DNA of 64,000 bases, from NCBI GenBank assembly GCA_001602645.1, contig LUYE01000048.1:28143-92142 (forward strand). Reading direction: 5' to 3'. Made by a program: the position numbers and the translations under genes. The DNA is from Methanosarcinales archaeon Methan_01. GTDB taxonomy: Archaea; Halobacteriota; Methanosarcinia; Methanotrichales; Methanotrichaceae. Of the stretch, positions 17,533-26,780 are shown piece by piece. Numbering within the stretch: the first letter of the stretch is position 1; the number at the start of each line of letters is the position of its first letter. The notes below the pieces were generated by a model, which did not search any database, had not been told where the DNA came from, and saw only the letters and a program-made list of their open reading frames with translations.

Positions 17533-18785
17533 TGGACAGGAGGCTTGAGGCGGGTCTTGAGGCGGGTGAGGCAAAGCCCCGAGGGGAAGAGGCGGGCTCT
17601 GGAAGAAGGCTCTACTTCGTCGACAACATCCGCTCCTTCGTCATAGTCCAGGTCGTCGTCCTCCACGCCGCCGTCACCTACTCGGGCCTGGGGATGTGGT
17701 ACTACCAAGAGGCTGCGGCCCTTGAACCCCTCACCGCCCTCTCCTTCGGGATCATCCAATCCTTCATCCAGGCCTACTCCCTGGGCCTCCTCTTCCTCGT
17801 CGCCGGCTACTTCGTCCCCGCCTCCTTCCGCCGGAAGGGCGGGGCCAGGTTCCTCCGGGACCGGGCGGTCCGCCTCGGGGTCCCGGCCCTGATCTACATG
17901 CTCATGATCAACCCGGCGATTCTATACTACGTGACGAGCCTCTCGGCTCCAAATCCGACTCCTGCTCCGACTCCGGGAGGGTTTTACCTCGGATACATCC
18001 TCGGCCTCCAATTCCTCGGCGGCTCGGGGCCGATGTGGTTTGCCATCGCCCTCCTCGTCTTCTCGACAGCCTTTGCCGCGGCGAGGCTCCTTCGGGGAGA
18101 TCAGGAGAAGAAGGACGAGGAGGCGGCGGAAGGAACGGAAGGGCCAGAAGGGGCGGGAGATGATGCGAAGCTTCCCGACCACAGAGACGTCATCAAACTC
18201 ATCCTCGTCATCGCAGCCGCAGCCTTCGCGATCCGCCTCGTCCAGCCGATCGGGACGGCGGTCCTGAACATGCAGCTCTCCTTCTTCGCCTCCTACGTCG
18301 CCCTCTTCGTCGTCGGGATCGCCGCCCGCCGGCGGCGCTGGCTCGCGAGGATCCCCTATCCCTTCGGGATCGTCTGGCTCAAGGCCGCCCTCGTCGGCGG
18401 GACCGCCTTCTGGCTCGCCCTCTTCCTCTTCGGGATCGGGCCGGAGGGCGATATATCGATGATCAATGGCGGCCTCTATTGGCAGAGCGCCGCCTACGCC
18501 CTCTGGGAGGCCTTCTTCTGCGTGGGGGTCTGCCTCGGCATCGTCGTAGTATTCCGGGAGCGTTTCAACTCCGGCGGGAGGCTTCCCCGGTTCATGGCCG
18601 ATAACAGCTTCGCCGTCTACTTCTTCCACCCGGTGATCCTGATCCTCGTCACCGCCGCCCTTCGGGGGTTCGCGTGGCACCCCCTCGCCAAGTTCGCCGT
18701 GGCGGCGGCGGTGGCGGTGCCGCTCTGCTTTGTGGCGAGCGAGCTGGTGCTGAGGCGGATTCCGCTGCTGAAGGAGGTTTTGTAA
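17532..18785 (+). CDS. Acyltransferase-3 family membrane protein
   Basis: Starting at GTG 17532 the product is 417 aa. After a charged leader, RLYFVDNIRSFVIVQVVVLHA matches the first helix of acyltransferase-3 (OafA/OpgC/NodX-like) enzymes, which move acyl groups to extracytoplasmic sugars or lipids. About ten membrane segments follow (IIQSFIQAYSLGLLFLVAGYF and others). A long, charged cytoplasmic loop rich in Glu/Lys (about residues 195-215) splits the helices. The long ORF in the track that begins at 17133 reads in the previous gene's shadow frame and should not be used. Possible substrate: cell-envelope glycans. Confidence 0.8.
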   Translation: MDRRLEAGLEAGEAKPRGEEAGSGRRLYFVDNIRSFVIVQVVVLHAAVTYSGLGMWYYQEAAALEPLTALSFGIIQSFIQAYSLGLLFLVAGYFVPASFRRKGGARFLRDRAVRLGVPALIYMLMINPAILYYVTSLSAPNPTPAPTPGGFYLGYILGLQFLGGSGPMWFAIALLVFSTAFAAARLLRGDQEKKDEEAAEGTEGPEGAGDDAKLPDHRDVIKLILVIAAAAFAIRLVQPIGTAVLNMQLSFFASYVALFVVGIAARRRRWLARIPYPFGIVWLKAALVGGTAFWLALFLFGIGPEGDISMINGGLYWQSAAYALWEAFFCVGVCLGIVVVFRERFNSGGRLPRFMADNSFAVYFFHPVILILVTAALRGFAWHPLAKFAVAAAVAVPLCFVASELVLRRIPLLKEVL

Positions 18786-18846
18786 AAGAAGGGTCTTGCG
18801 GCGTGGCTGGCGCCGGAGCTTATAAATCAAAATGAGTGCAGGAACG

Positions 18847-21800
18847 CTATTTTGTGCTCTCTTCCACGATGGCGATCTCATCCTCGGTGAGGTTGTACAG
18901 TTCGTAGACCAAGGCATCTATCTGCTTGTCCGTATAATCGATCTGATTTTGGATGCGCGTTTTTTCATGCGGCGTTCCGACTTCCTGGAGCTGCTTATGC
19001 AGGTCGAGCATCGTCTCCACGAGGCTCACCATCTTGTCGTGGCGGGCGACGTCCTGGGGGTCGGAGAAGTCGATGGTCCGTACTGGAAGCTGAGATAAAA
19101 ATTGCCTATTGGCAGACAGCCACCCACCACGGAACGGAGCGCTCACGAACGGGAAATACCACCTGAATAACTTGGAATTAAGTAAACCAAGAATATATCG
19201 GAAACCCTGGTTTTGATATTTTGATTTTAATATTATACCTCCGACGTCAACATTGTCCAAGAAATGAGACCCATCTGCATCATATGCGGCGTACAGACTT
19301 TCAACTAAACGTGGCACACAAATTTTCTCTATTGACTGTTTAGACATATTTTTCAAGTAGATATATCCATACCAACCCGAACCTTTTGCTTTCCCCTTTT
19401 CTCGGCCCTCGAGTAAGTTCTTATTTTTTAATAGATATGCCGTGGTTTTCGGATAATTTTCAAGTAGTTTATTAAAATCGATCAATTTAACAGTATGGCA
19501 GTCAACCATATATGGGAATAGTATGTATTGGCGTGATGGAAGCTGTTTATATCGATTAACATCGGTTCCACTAACCAACGGAAATAAAAGACCCTTTTCA
19601 AATTCCCACTCTTCATTGAGTGCTTTTGATTTCAATTTCAGGCAATCAGATTTTTCTTCTATTAAGTCCAAAATAAATACTTTATCTGCACTTGTTTGTA
19701 AACCTACAAATATATCTGCTATATCACCCAATTTCGAGTCTAAGCTATATAATTTTTCAAATATTTTGGCGTCTTTTCCTACCACAAAATTCCATTCTCT
19801 GTCAGATATATTATCAGCAGAAATTGTACCAATTATGGATCTTCCACTGGTGCGCCATTCGACTAAATCGTCTACTTTCACAAACTCAAAATTGTCACTA
19901 TGGGATTTACATAAAAAGAGGAGGCAAGTATAAGTAGTAGCTCCAGGAAACACTTGCTCGTGATTGAAATGGACAATTTTACTGACGTGATTGCTTACTG
20001 ATAACACACTTCGCAATGGTTGTCCATATTGGGAGTTGAAGAATTTGTTTGGCAGGATGAAGCCTAAACGGCCGCTTTCGTTCAGGAGGCCCAGCCCCTT
20101 CTCGACGAAGACGACGTAAATATCGTAATTCCCTTTCTCGGCGGCCTGGTAATGCTCTTTGTAAAATTCCACCTCTACAGGAGCCCATTCCTTCATCATT
20201 TGAATCCTAATATACGGCGGATTTCCAATTACCGCATCAAAACCGCCTTTGGCGAAGACATCGTTAAATTCATCCTCCCACATAAAAGGATTTATCCTCT
20301 CCAGCTCTTCCTGGGAGAGACCAGGCCTATCTTCAAGGATATCCCAACCGATGAGGGAATTGCCACATTTTATATTATTCCCTAGATCTGGCAAAGCCCT
20401 CTCGTCGGAATACATGTTGAGATCGGTGATGGTGGCCTTATTCTCTCCTTCCAAGACCTTGAGGAGCAAAGAGAGCTTTGTGACCTCCACGGCCTGAGTG
20501 TCGATATCCACGCCATAGATGTTGTTGAGGAGGATCCTCTTCCTCTCGGCGGTCTTCAGATGCCATTCTCCCGCCCTCTCCTCGATGGGGAGGGTCGCCA
20601 CCGAAGCCCTCTCCCAGATCTTCTTCGATCGGAACCTGGCGTTCTTCCCCGGCTTCTCGATCGGAGACGGGAGGAGATCCTGCACCCCTTTTGATGTCGA
20701 CTTCTCTCCAGCATCCAAGAGAGGGACGAGACGGGCCTTGTACCAGTCGAGGTGCCAATCCAAGAGGTGCTGATAGGCCACTATCAGAAACGACCCCGAA
20801 CCGCAGGCGGGATCGAGGATGCGAAGGTCAGAGGCCTCCTTGGGCGTCTTCCCCTCCAAAAGCTTGCCGACGGTGTTTTTAACGATATAATCTACAATAT
20901 ATGGTGGAGTATAATAAACGCCTCCGGCCTTCCTCACCTCAGGCTTCTCCACCACGCTCACTTTGTGGCTCTCGTCCAGCTGGATGACCTTCCCCAGGAA
21001 CTGCTCGTAAACGTGACCAAGAATATCGGCAGGGATCTCGGAGAAGACGTAAGGGCTGTCGGGATAGTATAAGCTTTGAATTATATTCTTAAGAACATTG
21101 TCCTCGATCTTTATCGACGGGGTGATGGCGTCGAAGTTGTTCCTCTCCTCCTCTGGATGGAAGTGAAACAGCCCCGAATTGTACCTCTTATCGGCCTCTT
21201 CGAAGAGCTCAAACAGCCTCTTATATACATCATCCCCATCAAGAAGCCCCTTCAACCGCTCGCTGTCCTCAATAGACCGATCCTCACAGATCCTGAGAAA
21301 TAGAATCCTGTCGATCGTCATCTGGACGGCATAGTTAAGGCTCTTCTGAGAGATCTCTGGATTCATCTTAGTGATGCTCGCCGCCAGAGCATTTCGCCAA
21401 TCAGAGATGTCCTCCAATAGGGCATCATCGACCTTGTCTCCCTTGGGCGGAGGGATGGAGCCCAAGGAGCCCTTCTGGACTGATTCTTTGGAGAACAACG
21501 AGGCGATCTCGTCCCATCGCTTTTCATATTCATAATATTTTATTAATAATAATCTAGACTTTTGTGGCTTATCAAATTTGAACGGTTTGATCCTGCAATC
21601 GTAAACGGCAAACTCCTCAAAGTCGGTTACAATGGCAAGCGGCAGGGTAGAAGAATATGCATAACGCTTTATCTGAAACGCTGGGGTTATTCCTCCTTCA
21701 ATATTCACCGAAGGTTTTTTGGCGTCCAGAAAGAACTTCCTCTCCCTGTCAAGCCAGAAGCTGTAATCGGGCCTCTGGGTCTCCCCCTCTGACCTCAAGG

Positions 21801-21990
21801 TATCTTCAAACCTGACCTCTCTCTGATCTGGGGGCTTATTGCTCTTATTTCGGACATCCCAGCCTAGAGCTTCAAAGAAGGGATTTATAAATTCAATTTT
21901 AATTTCTTCTTCTTTATAACTAGATTTATATTTATCAATGACCAGATCGAATCTTTCAACCAACTCAAGGATCTTCTCCGGAACGGCCAC
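18847..21990 (-). CDS. Eco57I-like restriction-modification enzyme (type IIG, single chain)
   Basis: The 1047-aa protein combines nuclease and adenine methyltransferase. Near residue 75-95, a PDYSF...FLDAKKP block fits a PD-(D/E)xK nuclease core. The methyltransferase has ILDPACGSGSF (motif I) near residue 390 and GNPPYI (motif IV, N6-adenine type) near residue 590. The last 350 residues look like a TaqI-type target-recognition domain. The DNA of this part (about 19.1-20.1 kb) is markedly more AT-rich than the rest, as expected for a swapped recognition domain. No separate specificity or methylase gene adjoins it, fitting a stand-alone type IIG system. It may cut and modify invading DNA in the cytoplasm. 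Confidence 0.85.
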   Translation of the reverse strand: MAVPEKILELVERFDLVIDKYKSSYKEEEIKIEFINPFFEALGWDVRNKSNKPPDQREVRFEDTLRSEGETQRPDYSFWLDRERKFFLDAKKPSVNIEGGITPAFQIKRYAYSSTLPLAIVTDFEEFAVYDCRIKPFKFDKPQKSRLLLIKYYEYEKRWDEIASLFSKESVQKGSLGSIPPPKGDKVDDALLEDISDWRNALAASITKMNPEISQKSLNYAVQMTIDRILFLRICEDRSIEDSERLKGLLDGDDVYKRLFELFEEADKRYNSGLFHFHPEEERNNFDAITPSIKIEDNVLKNIIQSLYYPDSPYVFSEIPADILGHVYEQFLGKVIQLDESHKVSVVEKPEVRKAGGVYYTPPYIVDYIVKNTVGKLLEGKTPKEASDLRILDPACGSGSFLIVAYQHLLDWHLDWYKARLVPLLDAGEKSTSKGVQDLLPSPIEKPGKNARFRSKKIWERASVATLPIEERAGEWHLKTAERKRILLNNIYGVDIDTQAVEVTKLSLLLKVLEGENKATITDLNMYSDERALPDLGNNIKCGNSLIGWDILEDRPGLSQEELERINPFMWEDEFNDVFAKGGFDAVIGNPPYIRIQMMKEWAPVEVEFYKEHYQAAEKGNYDIYVVFVEKGLGLLNESGRLGFILPNKFFNSQYGQPLRSVLSVSNHVSKIVHFNHEQVFPGATTYTCLLFLCKSHSDNFEFVKVDDLVEWRTSGRSIIGTISADNISDREWNFVVGKDAKIFEKLYSLDSKLGDIADIFVGLQTSADKVFILDLIEEKSDCLKLKSKALNEEWEFEKGLLFPLVSGTDVNRYKQLPSRQYILFPYMVDCHTVKLIDFNKLLENYPKTTAYLLKNKNLLEGREKGKAKGSGWYGYIYLKNMSKQSIEKICVPRLVESLYAAYDADGSHFLDNVDVGGIILKSKYQNQGFRYILGLLNSKLFRWYFPFVSAPFRGGWLSANRQFLSQLPVRTIDFSDPQDVARHDKMVSLVETMLDLHKQLQEVGTPHEKTRIQNQIDYTDKQIDALVYELYNLTEDEIAIVEESTK

Positions 21991-22174
21991 ACTCTACATC
22001 TCCAAGGCTCCGATATCAGTAATACCCGAAAAAGCTTCCGATGGATTTCGATCGGGATCGGCTGAATTCCTGCCGACTGCCTGATCGTCCCGCCCATCGA
22101 CACCCTATTATATCCCCCCGACGGAATTCCTCCTCCGACTCCGCCCGCCCTTCGGCGCCGCAATTCTCCCGAAT

Positions 22175-23587
22175 ATGAGGTCTCCCATGAATATCATCGA
22201 GAAGCTCCGCGATATCGTCGGCGAGAGGGCCTCCGCCTCCCCCGCCGAGAGGCTCTGCTACTCCTCCGACGCCTCCCAGGTGAGGGGGACGCCCGACTGC
22301 GTAGTCCGCCCCCTCTCGACGGCGGAGGTCTCATCGGTGGTGGAACTGGCCGCCGCCGAAGGCGTTCCGGTGACGGCCCGGGGCGCCGGGACGGGCCTGG
22401 CTGGCGGGGCGGTGCCCCTGCGGGGCGGGATCGTCCTCGACCTCTCGGGGATGGACCGGATCGTCGAGCTCGATTTATCGAACCTCGCCGTCGTCGTCGA
22501 GCCGGGGGTCGTCCAGGCGCGGCTGAATGAACGGCTGCGGCCTCGCGGCTTCTTCTTTCCCCCCGACCCCGGCTCGGCGGCCTTCTGCACCATCGGCGGC
22601 CTCATCGCGAACAACGGCTCCGGGATGAGGTCCGTCAAGTACGGGACGACCCGTAACTACGTCCTCGACCTGGAGGTCGTCCTCGCCGACGGCTCCGTCG
22701 TCAGGACCGGCTCTCGGACCCTCAAGGCGGCGGCGGGCTACGATTTAACGAGGCTATTCATCGGCTCGGAGGGAACCCTGGGGATCATCACCCAGGCGGT
22801 CCTGCGGGTCGCGCCGCTGCCGAAGGCCCGCAGGCTCGTCATCGCCGCCTTCGATTCGGCGGAGGAGGCGGGCCGGACCGTCGCCGCCACCTTCGCCGCC
22901 GGGATCGTCCCCTCCGCCTGCGAGATCCTGGACAGGACGACGGTGGCGGTCCTCCGGCGGTGCGACCCCACCCTCAGGCTCCCGGACGGCGACGTCCTCC
23001 TCTTCGAGGTGGACGGGTCCGAGGGGGCCGCGGCGGAGGCGGCGGCGGAGATCGCCGCCCTCTCCTCGACGACGGCAGCTTCGGTGGCCGTCGTCGCCGG
23101 GGCCGAGGAGATGGAGGAGATCTGGGCCGCCCGCCGCCTCGTCGGGGCGGCCATCTCCCGCCTCGACCCCGCGAAGAGCCGGATCTACGTCGGGGAAGAC
23201 GTCGGCGTCCCCATCAAGGAGATCCCGGCCCTGATAAGGGAGGTCTCGGAGATCTCGGACCGGTTCGGGATCCCGGCGATGAAGTACGGCCACATCGGCG
23301 ACGGAAACCTCCACGTCGCCCTCTTCATCGACGTCTTGGATGACGGAGAGTGGGCGAGGCTCGCCGGGGCGGCCGACGCCATCCACCGGGCGGCGATCCG
23401 CCTCGGAGGAACGGTCAGCTCCGAGCACGGGATCGGCGCCGCCCGGTCGGAGTACATGAATGAACAGCTCGGCTCTTCCGCCCTTTCGGTGATGAGGGCG
23501 ATAAAGGGGGCGTTGGACCCGCGAGGGATCATGAACCCCGGAAAGCTCGGCCTCGACGACGGACCCTCCCCGGGAGGCTATGGATGA
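22175..23587 (+). CDS. glcD: FAD-linked oxidase, GlcD/D-lactate dehydrogenase family
   Basis: The 470-aa product is a VAO/PCMH-type flavoprotein. The PCMH FAD domain shows VTARGAGTGLAGGAVP and the GGLIANNGSGMRS and GSEGTLG motifs; the C-terminal substrate domain ends with HIGDGNLHV, SEHGIG and ALDPRGIMNPGK. Family members oxidise glycolate or D-lactate and pass electrons to an iron-sulfur partner. Met6 is an alternative start. The stop overlaps the next gene by ATGA, and that gene encodes the expected Fe-S partner. No glcE-like subunit is present. The direction of use in a methanogen is not known. Confidence 0.88.
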   Translation: MRSPMNIIEKLRDIVGERASASPAERLCYSSDASQVRGTPDCVVRPLSTAEVSSVVELAAAEGVPVTARGAGTGLAGGAVPLRGGIVLDLSGMDRIVELDLSNLAVVVEPGVVQARLNERLRPRGFFFPPDPGSAAFCTIGGLIANNGSGMRSVKYGTTRNYVLDLEVVLADGSVVRTGSRTLKAAAGYDLTRLFIGSEGTLGIITQAVLRVAPLPKARRLVIAAFDSAEEAGRTVAATFAAGIVPSACEILDRTTVAVLRRCDPTLRLPDGDVLLFEVDGSEGAAAEAAAEIAALSSTTAASVAVVAGAEEMEEIWAARRLVGAAISRLDPAKSRIYVGEDVGVPIKEIPALIREVSEISDRFGIPAMKYGHIGDGNLHVALFIDVLDDGEWARLAGAADAIHRAAIRLGGTVSSEHGIGAARSEYMNEQLGSSALSVMRAIKGALDPRGIMNPGKLGLDDGPSPGGYG

Positions 23588-24738
23588 TTGAGATGAGGAG
23601 AGAGGTGGAGGATTCGAGGAGCGGGACCGAGACGAAGACCGAGACGAAGGAGACGAAGGTCGAGACGGCCGAGATCTCCATCGACCCGAGAACAATCGAG
23701 CTCTGCGTCCGGTGCGGCACCTGCCGGTCGGTCTGCCCCGCCTTCGAGGTCCTCGGCTGGGAGTCGAAGAACACCCGGGGCCGGGTCATGGTGGCTAAAG
23801 CCCTCGGCGAAGGGCTCGCCCCCGACGCCTCCGTCCTCGACAGCCTCAACACCTGCACCACCTGCGGGATCTGCGCCGCCAAATGCCCCGCGGGGGCAAA
23901 TCCCCCGGCGATCGTCCAGTCTGCGAGGATGGGGCTCGTCTCCCAGGGCGTCATGACCGAGGCCCAGGCCGGGTTCAGGACGAGGATCGCGGAGAGCGGC
24001 AACACCTTCGGCGAGGGAGGGGACCGGCTCGGCTGGCTCTCAGATCCCGATCGGGAGGGCTTGAAGGAGAGTTCGGACCTCGTCTACTTCGTGGGCTGCC
24101 TCGACTCTTATCGGTATCCGGAGGTGGCAAAAAAGACCTTCGACCTCCTCAAGCGGTTCGGCGCCACCCTTCTTCCCGAGGAGGTCTGCTGCGGCTCGCC
24201 CCTCATCAGGACCGGCTCCGACGCGGGAAAGTTCGTGGACAGAAACCTCCGCCAGATCAAGATGATCGGAGCAAAGACCGTCATCACGGGATGCGCTGGC
24301 TGCTATTCGACCCTCAAAAAAGACTACCCTCCGGAGTTCGAGGTGGTCAGCGTCCCCGAGTTTCTGGCAGAGCACCTGGCAGAGCTGGACTTGAGACGGC
24401 TCGATTTGACCGTCACCTACCACGACCCCTGCCACCTGGGACGAGGGAGCGGGATCTTCGACCCCCCCAGGGAGGTGATAAAGGCGATCTGCCGCCTCGA
24501 AGAGATGAGGTCTAACCGGCAGGACGCGAGGTGCTGCGGCGGAGGCGGCGGGGTCCGGGCCGGCTACCCGGATCTATCCCTGGAGATCGCAAAGCTCAGG
24601 CTCCAGGACGTGCCGGCTGGCGTCGATGCCATCGTCTCCTGCTGCCCCCTCTGCATCCGAAACCTCTCGGACGCCAGCTCCGAGGTCGAGGTGATCGACC
24701 TCGTCGATCTGGTCGAAAGAGCGATCGTCCCGCCCTGA
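23584..24738 (+). CDS. glcF: Fe-S oxidoreductase with two CCG domains (GlcF-like)
   Basis: The 384-aa protein has two 4Fe-4S ferredoxin motifs (CVRCGTCRSVCP and CTTCGICAAKCP) followed by two CCG cysteine-rich domains: GCLDSYRYPE with EVCCGSPL, and HDPCHLGRG with ARCCGGGGG. The same architecture occurs in GlcF, GlpC, LutA and HdrD-type proteins. It is coupled to the FAD subunit by a four-base overlap. The pair probably oxidises a 2-hydroxy acid and delivers electrons to the membrane carrier pool or to ferredoxin. A disulfide (CoM-S-S-CoB) role is possible from the CCG domains but HdrE-like partners are missing. The N-terminus has a repetitive ETKTETKETKVET stretch. Confidence 0.85.
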   Translation: MIEMRREVEDSRSGTETKTETKETKVETAEISIDPRTIELCVRCGTCRSVCPAFEVLGWESKNTRGRVMVAKALGEGLAPDASVLDSLNTCTTCGICAAKCPAGANPPAIVQSARMGLVSQGVMTEAQAGFRTRIAESGNTFGEGGDRLGWLSDPDREGLKESSDLVYFVGCLDSYRYPEVAKKTFDLLKRFGATLLPEEVCCGSPLIRTGSDAGKFVDRNLRQIKMIGAKTVITGCAGCYSTLKKDYPPEFEVVSVPEFLAEHLAELDLRRLDLTVTYHDPCHLGRGSGIFDPPREVIKAICRLEEMRSNRQDARCCGGGGGVRAGYPDLSLEIAKLRLQDVPAGVDAIVSCCPLCIRNLSDASSEVEVIDLVDLVERAIVPP

Positions 24739-24796
24739 GCTGGCCTACGAGATGAGGCCCTCGCCGACGTATCCCAGGCCTTCGGGGTGGGAGCCG

Positions 24797-25447
24797 TCAG
24801 GTGAGCCCCGCCATCCCGGCGTATATGTTCCAGGCGCCGACTGCGACGAAGTTGACGGCGATCGCCCCCAGGAGGAGGCCCATGATCCTCGTCATCACCA
24901 TGATCCCCGTAAGCCCCAGGATCCGGTCGACGTACTCCGAGGACCGGAGGATGAGGTAGGTGGCGGCGAAGGTCGCGGTGATGGCGAGGAGGACCGCCCC
25001 CTTCTCGGCAACCCCCGAAGCCGTTCCCATCAGGACGATGACGGTGGTGATCGCCCCTGGCCCCGTCAGGAGGGGCGTCGCCAGGGGGAAGACCGAGACG
25101 TCATCCCGGTCGCTGGCGTCGGCCAGCTCCGCCTCCGTCACCTTCCTCCGGGGCTTCGCCTTCAGCATCTCGATCGCCATGATGAAGAGGAGGATCCCTC
25201 CGGCGACCCGGAGGGAGTCGACGGTCGCCCCGAAGAACTGGAGGACGTGGTCCCCCGAGAGGGCGAAGAGAAGGGCGATGACGTAGGCGACGGACGCCGC
25301 CCGGAAGGATATCCTCGCCCTCTCCCCGGCGGAGGCCTCGGGGGTGAGGGAGACGAATACTATCGTCGCCTCCACGGGGTTTACTATGATGAAGACCGAG
25401 GCAAGGGCGTAGAAGAAGTAAGCCACATGGCCTGCAAACTCCACCAT
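24797..25447 (-). CDS. MarC-family integral membrane protein
   Basis: The 216-aa product matches the MarC/UPF0056 family in length and pattern: about six hydrophobic helices, with FIIVNPVEA near the N-terminus and PLATPLLTGPGAITTVI as the signature loop. Despite the historical name, MarC is not proven to confer drug resistance; a small-solute transport role is likely. It is convergent with glcF and shows no clear operon partner. Confidence 0.88.
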   Translation of the reverse strand: MVEFAGHVAYFFYALASVFIIVNPVEATIVFVSLTPEASAGERARISFRAASVAYVIALLFALSGDHVLQFFGATVDSLRVAGGILLFIMAIEMLKAKPRRKVTEAELADASDRDDVSVFPLATPLLTGPGAITTVIVLMGTASGVAEKGAVLLAITATFAATYLILRSSEYVDRILGLTGIMVMTRIMGLLLGAIAVNFVAVGAWNIYAGMAGLT

Positions 25448-25543
25448 CGACGATCACCCCCCCATGCCTTTCGACCTCGAAGCCCAGATCGGCTCTGCCC
25501 AAGACCGGCCCCAGCTATGCGAGCCGAGGGGAACCAGCGGGCA

Positions 25544-26044
25544 TCAGGGAGAACCGCCGGGCTCCGATCGGCTGGCTCCGCCCTCAGGATAGACTAGGCG
25601 CGGCGCCTTGACCTCTTTCTCAGAATCGTCCTCGCCGATCGCCTTTCCCATCTTCCCCAGGAGGAGAAGGAAGGCGGTCATAGACCATCCGGTGAGGAGG
25701 GCATTTCTCCCGTCCCTCTTTTTATTGGCGACGAGGGCGGTGGCGAGCCCCGCGATAGCCGATACCAGGTACTCGGGGGCGTCGCTGAGGAGGTGGCCCA
25801 GGGGGTCGGCCTCGGCGTCGGCGATGTCCCGGTGGAGGACCCACCGGTCCGGGAACTCGTGGACGTGGGACCCCTCCGGCCCCCGGAGCTGCCGGACCGA
25901 TCCGGGCACCGACTCGCCGAGGAGCGTCTCCTTGAAGCACGGAGGGAGAGTCGGGTACCCCTCCTTCTTGAGGACGTACTTTCGGTGGTGGGGCAGGGTC
26001 TTCAGCCACTGACAGAACTCCCGGCAGGGCTCGCTGCATTCCAT
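25544..26044 (-). CDS. Hypothetical protein with cysteines at the N-terminus and a hydrophobic pair
   Basis: The 166-aa product starts MECSEPCREFC, three cysteines within 11 residues, and contains two adjacent hydrophobic segments (about residues 88-106 and 116-130) around a KKRDGRN loop, suggesting a helical hairpin in or at the membrane. The region before them is rich in His and Pro (LPHHRKY, HVHEFPDR, HRD). No family is recognised. The Cys/His content could bind a metal. It stands alone with 97 bases to MarC. Confidence 0.55.
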   Translation of the reverse strand: MECSEPCREFCQWLKTLPHHRKYVLKKEGYPTLPPCFKETLLGESVPGSVRQLRGPEGSHVHEFPDRWVLHRDIADAEADPLGHLLSDAPEYLVSAIAGLATALVANKKRDGRNALLTGWSMTAFLLLLGKMGKAIGEDDSEKEVKAPRLVYPEGGASRSEPGGSP

Positions 26045-26095
26045 GACAATCCATACGATGTCCAGCCTTAAATACCATGCTGAATGGTCGGCGTT

Positions 26096-26105
26096 CTAAT
26101 ATAAC
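26096..26105 (+). promoter_or_regulatory. TATA-like box ahead of a 44-codon ORF
   Basis: CTAATATAAC lies about 40-47 bases upstream of an ATG at 26143 that has AAGAGG at 26133-26138. Position and order fit an archaeal promoter, transcribed start near 26127. Confidence 0.3.
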
Positions 26106-26142
26106 GAGGGTTTGGACATAAAAAACCACACCAAGAGGCATT

Positions 26143-26277
26143 ATGCCACGTGATGGCACTTATGAGAGCAAATCAAATGAGATCAACCTCCCTCATGTCG
26201 CCCAGATGATCTGGGATGGTGGTACCCACTCCGTTGAGGTACACTGCCAGACGGCGGGGAGCCAAAATAAGGGGTGA
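26143..26277 (+). CDS. Possible 44-aa small protein
   Basis: A reading frame of 44 codons begins MPRDGTYESKS and ends TGA at 26275. An AAGAGG ribosome site and an upstream TATA-like box support expression. The composition is balanced (two His, one Cys, one Trp) and not biased like a shadow frame. It is the only gene candidate in the 256-base gap between the cysteine-rich hypothetical protein and the NikL-like gene. Family unknown; it could equally be a remnant. Confidence 0.3.
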   Translation: MPRDGTYESKSNEINLPHVAQMIWDGGTHSVEVHCQTAGSQNKG

Positions 26278-26300
26278 TCTGCTTTTATACCCAGAAAATT

Positions 26301-26702
26301 CTATATTCCGCCGCGCCGTCCCCAGATCCAAACTGCAGGCAGGGCTAATAAACCCATAGCTACAGCCGTATTAGGTGTAGCTGCCTCGCGATCATCCCTT
26401 ATGCTGAAATGCGTCTCCTCCTCATGTCCATCGCTGGAGACGACGAACCTCCAGTCTCCCGTCCCCTTTTCCGGCAGAACCATGCTGAAAGATCCCGCGT
26501 AATCCGTCTTGTTCTCGGAATACAGCGATCCATCCCGGAAGACCTGGATGGACGCCTCTATAGCCGGCTCACCGTCGTCGTATATCGCGGAGAGGCTCAC
26601 GGTCATTCTCTGGCCTACGAACATCCTATGGCCGGCGGCATTCATGCTGCCTCCAATCAGTGCCAAGATCAATGCCAATACAACGAGAGATCTCAATTTC
26701 AT
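26301..26702 (-). CDS. NikL-like exported protein (nickel-transport-associated)
   Basis: The product is 133 aa from the ATG (134 if the GTG one codon earlier is used), with a signal peptide ending MNAA, a mature N-terminus GHRMFVGQ, a small beta-sandwich (SIQVFRDG, DYAGSFSMVLP, GDWRFVV) and a C-terminal membrane helix ending WGRRGG. This order (signal, His near the mature N-terminus, carboxypeptidase-regulatory-like domain, tail anchor) resembles NikL, an accessory of Co/Ni ECF transporters. The transporter genes NikMNQO are not here. A TATA-like GATTATAATC lies about 20 bases upstream. It pairs with the DUF4198 protein directly upstream on the same strand. Confidence 0.55.
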   Translation of the reverse strand: MKLRSLVVLALILALIGGSMNAAGHRMFVGQRMTVSLSAIYDDGEPAIEASIQVFRDGSLYSENKTDYAGSFSMVLPEKGTGDWRFVVSSDGHEEETHFSIRDDREAATPNTAVAMGLLALPAVWIWGRRGGI

Positions 26703-26780
26703 CACCGTATGAGCTGATTATAATCTGTGACTTTGAGGGATTCCTTTGAATAAAAAAGAAATTTGGATCTGGGATGGCGG

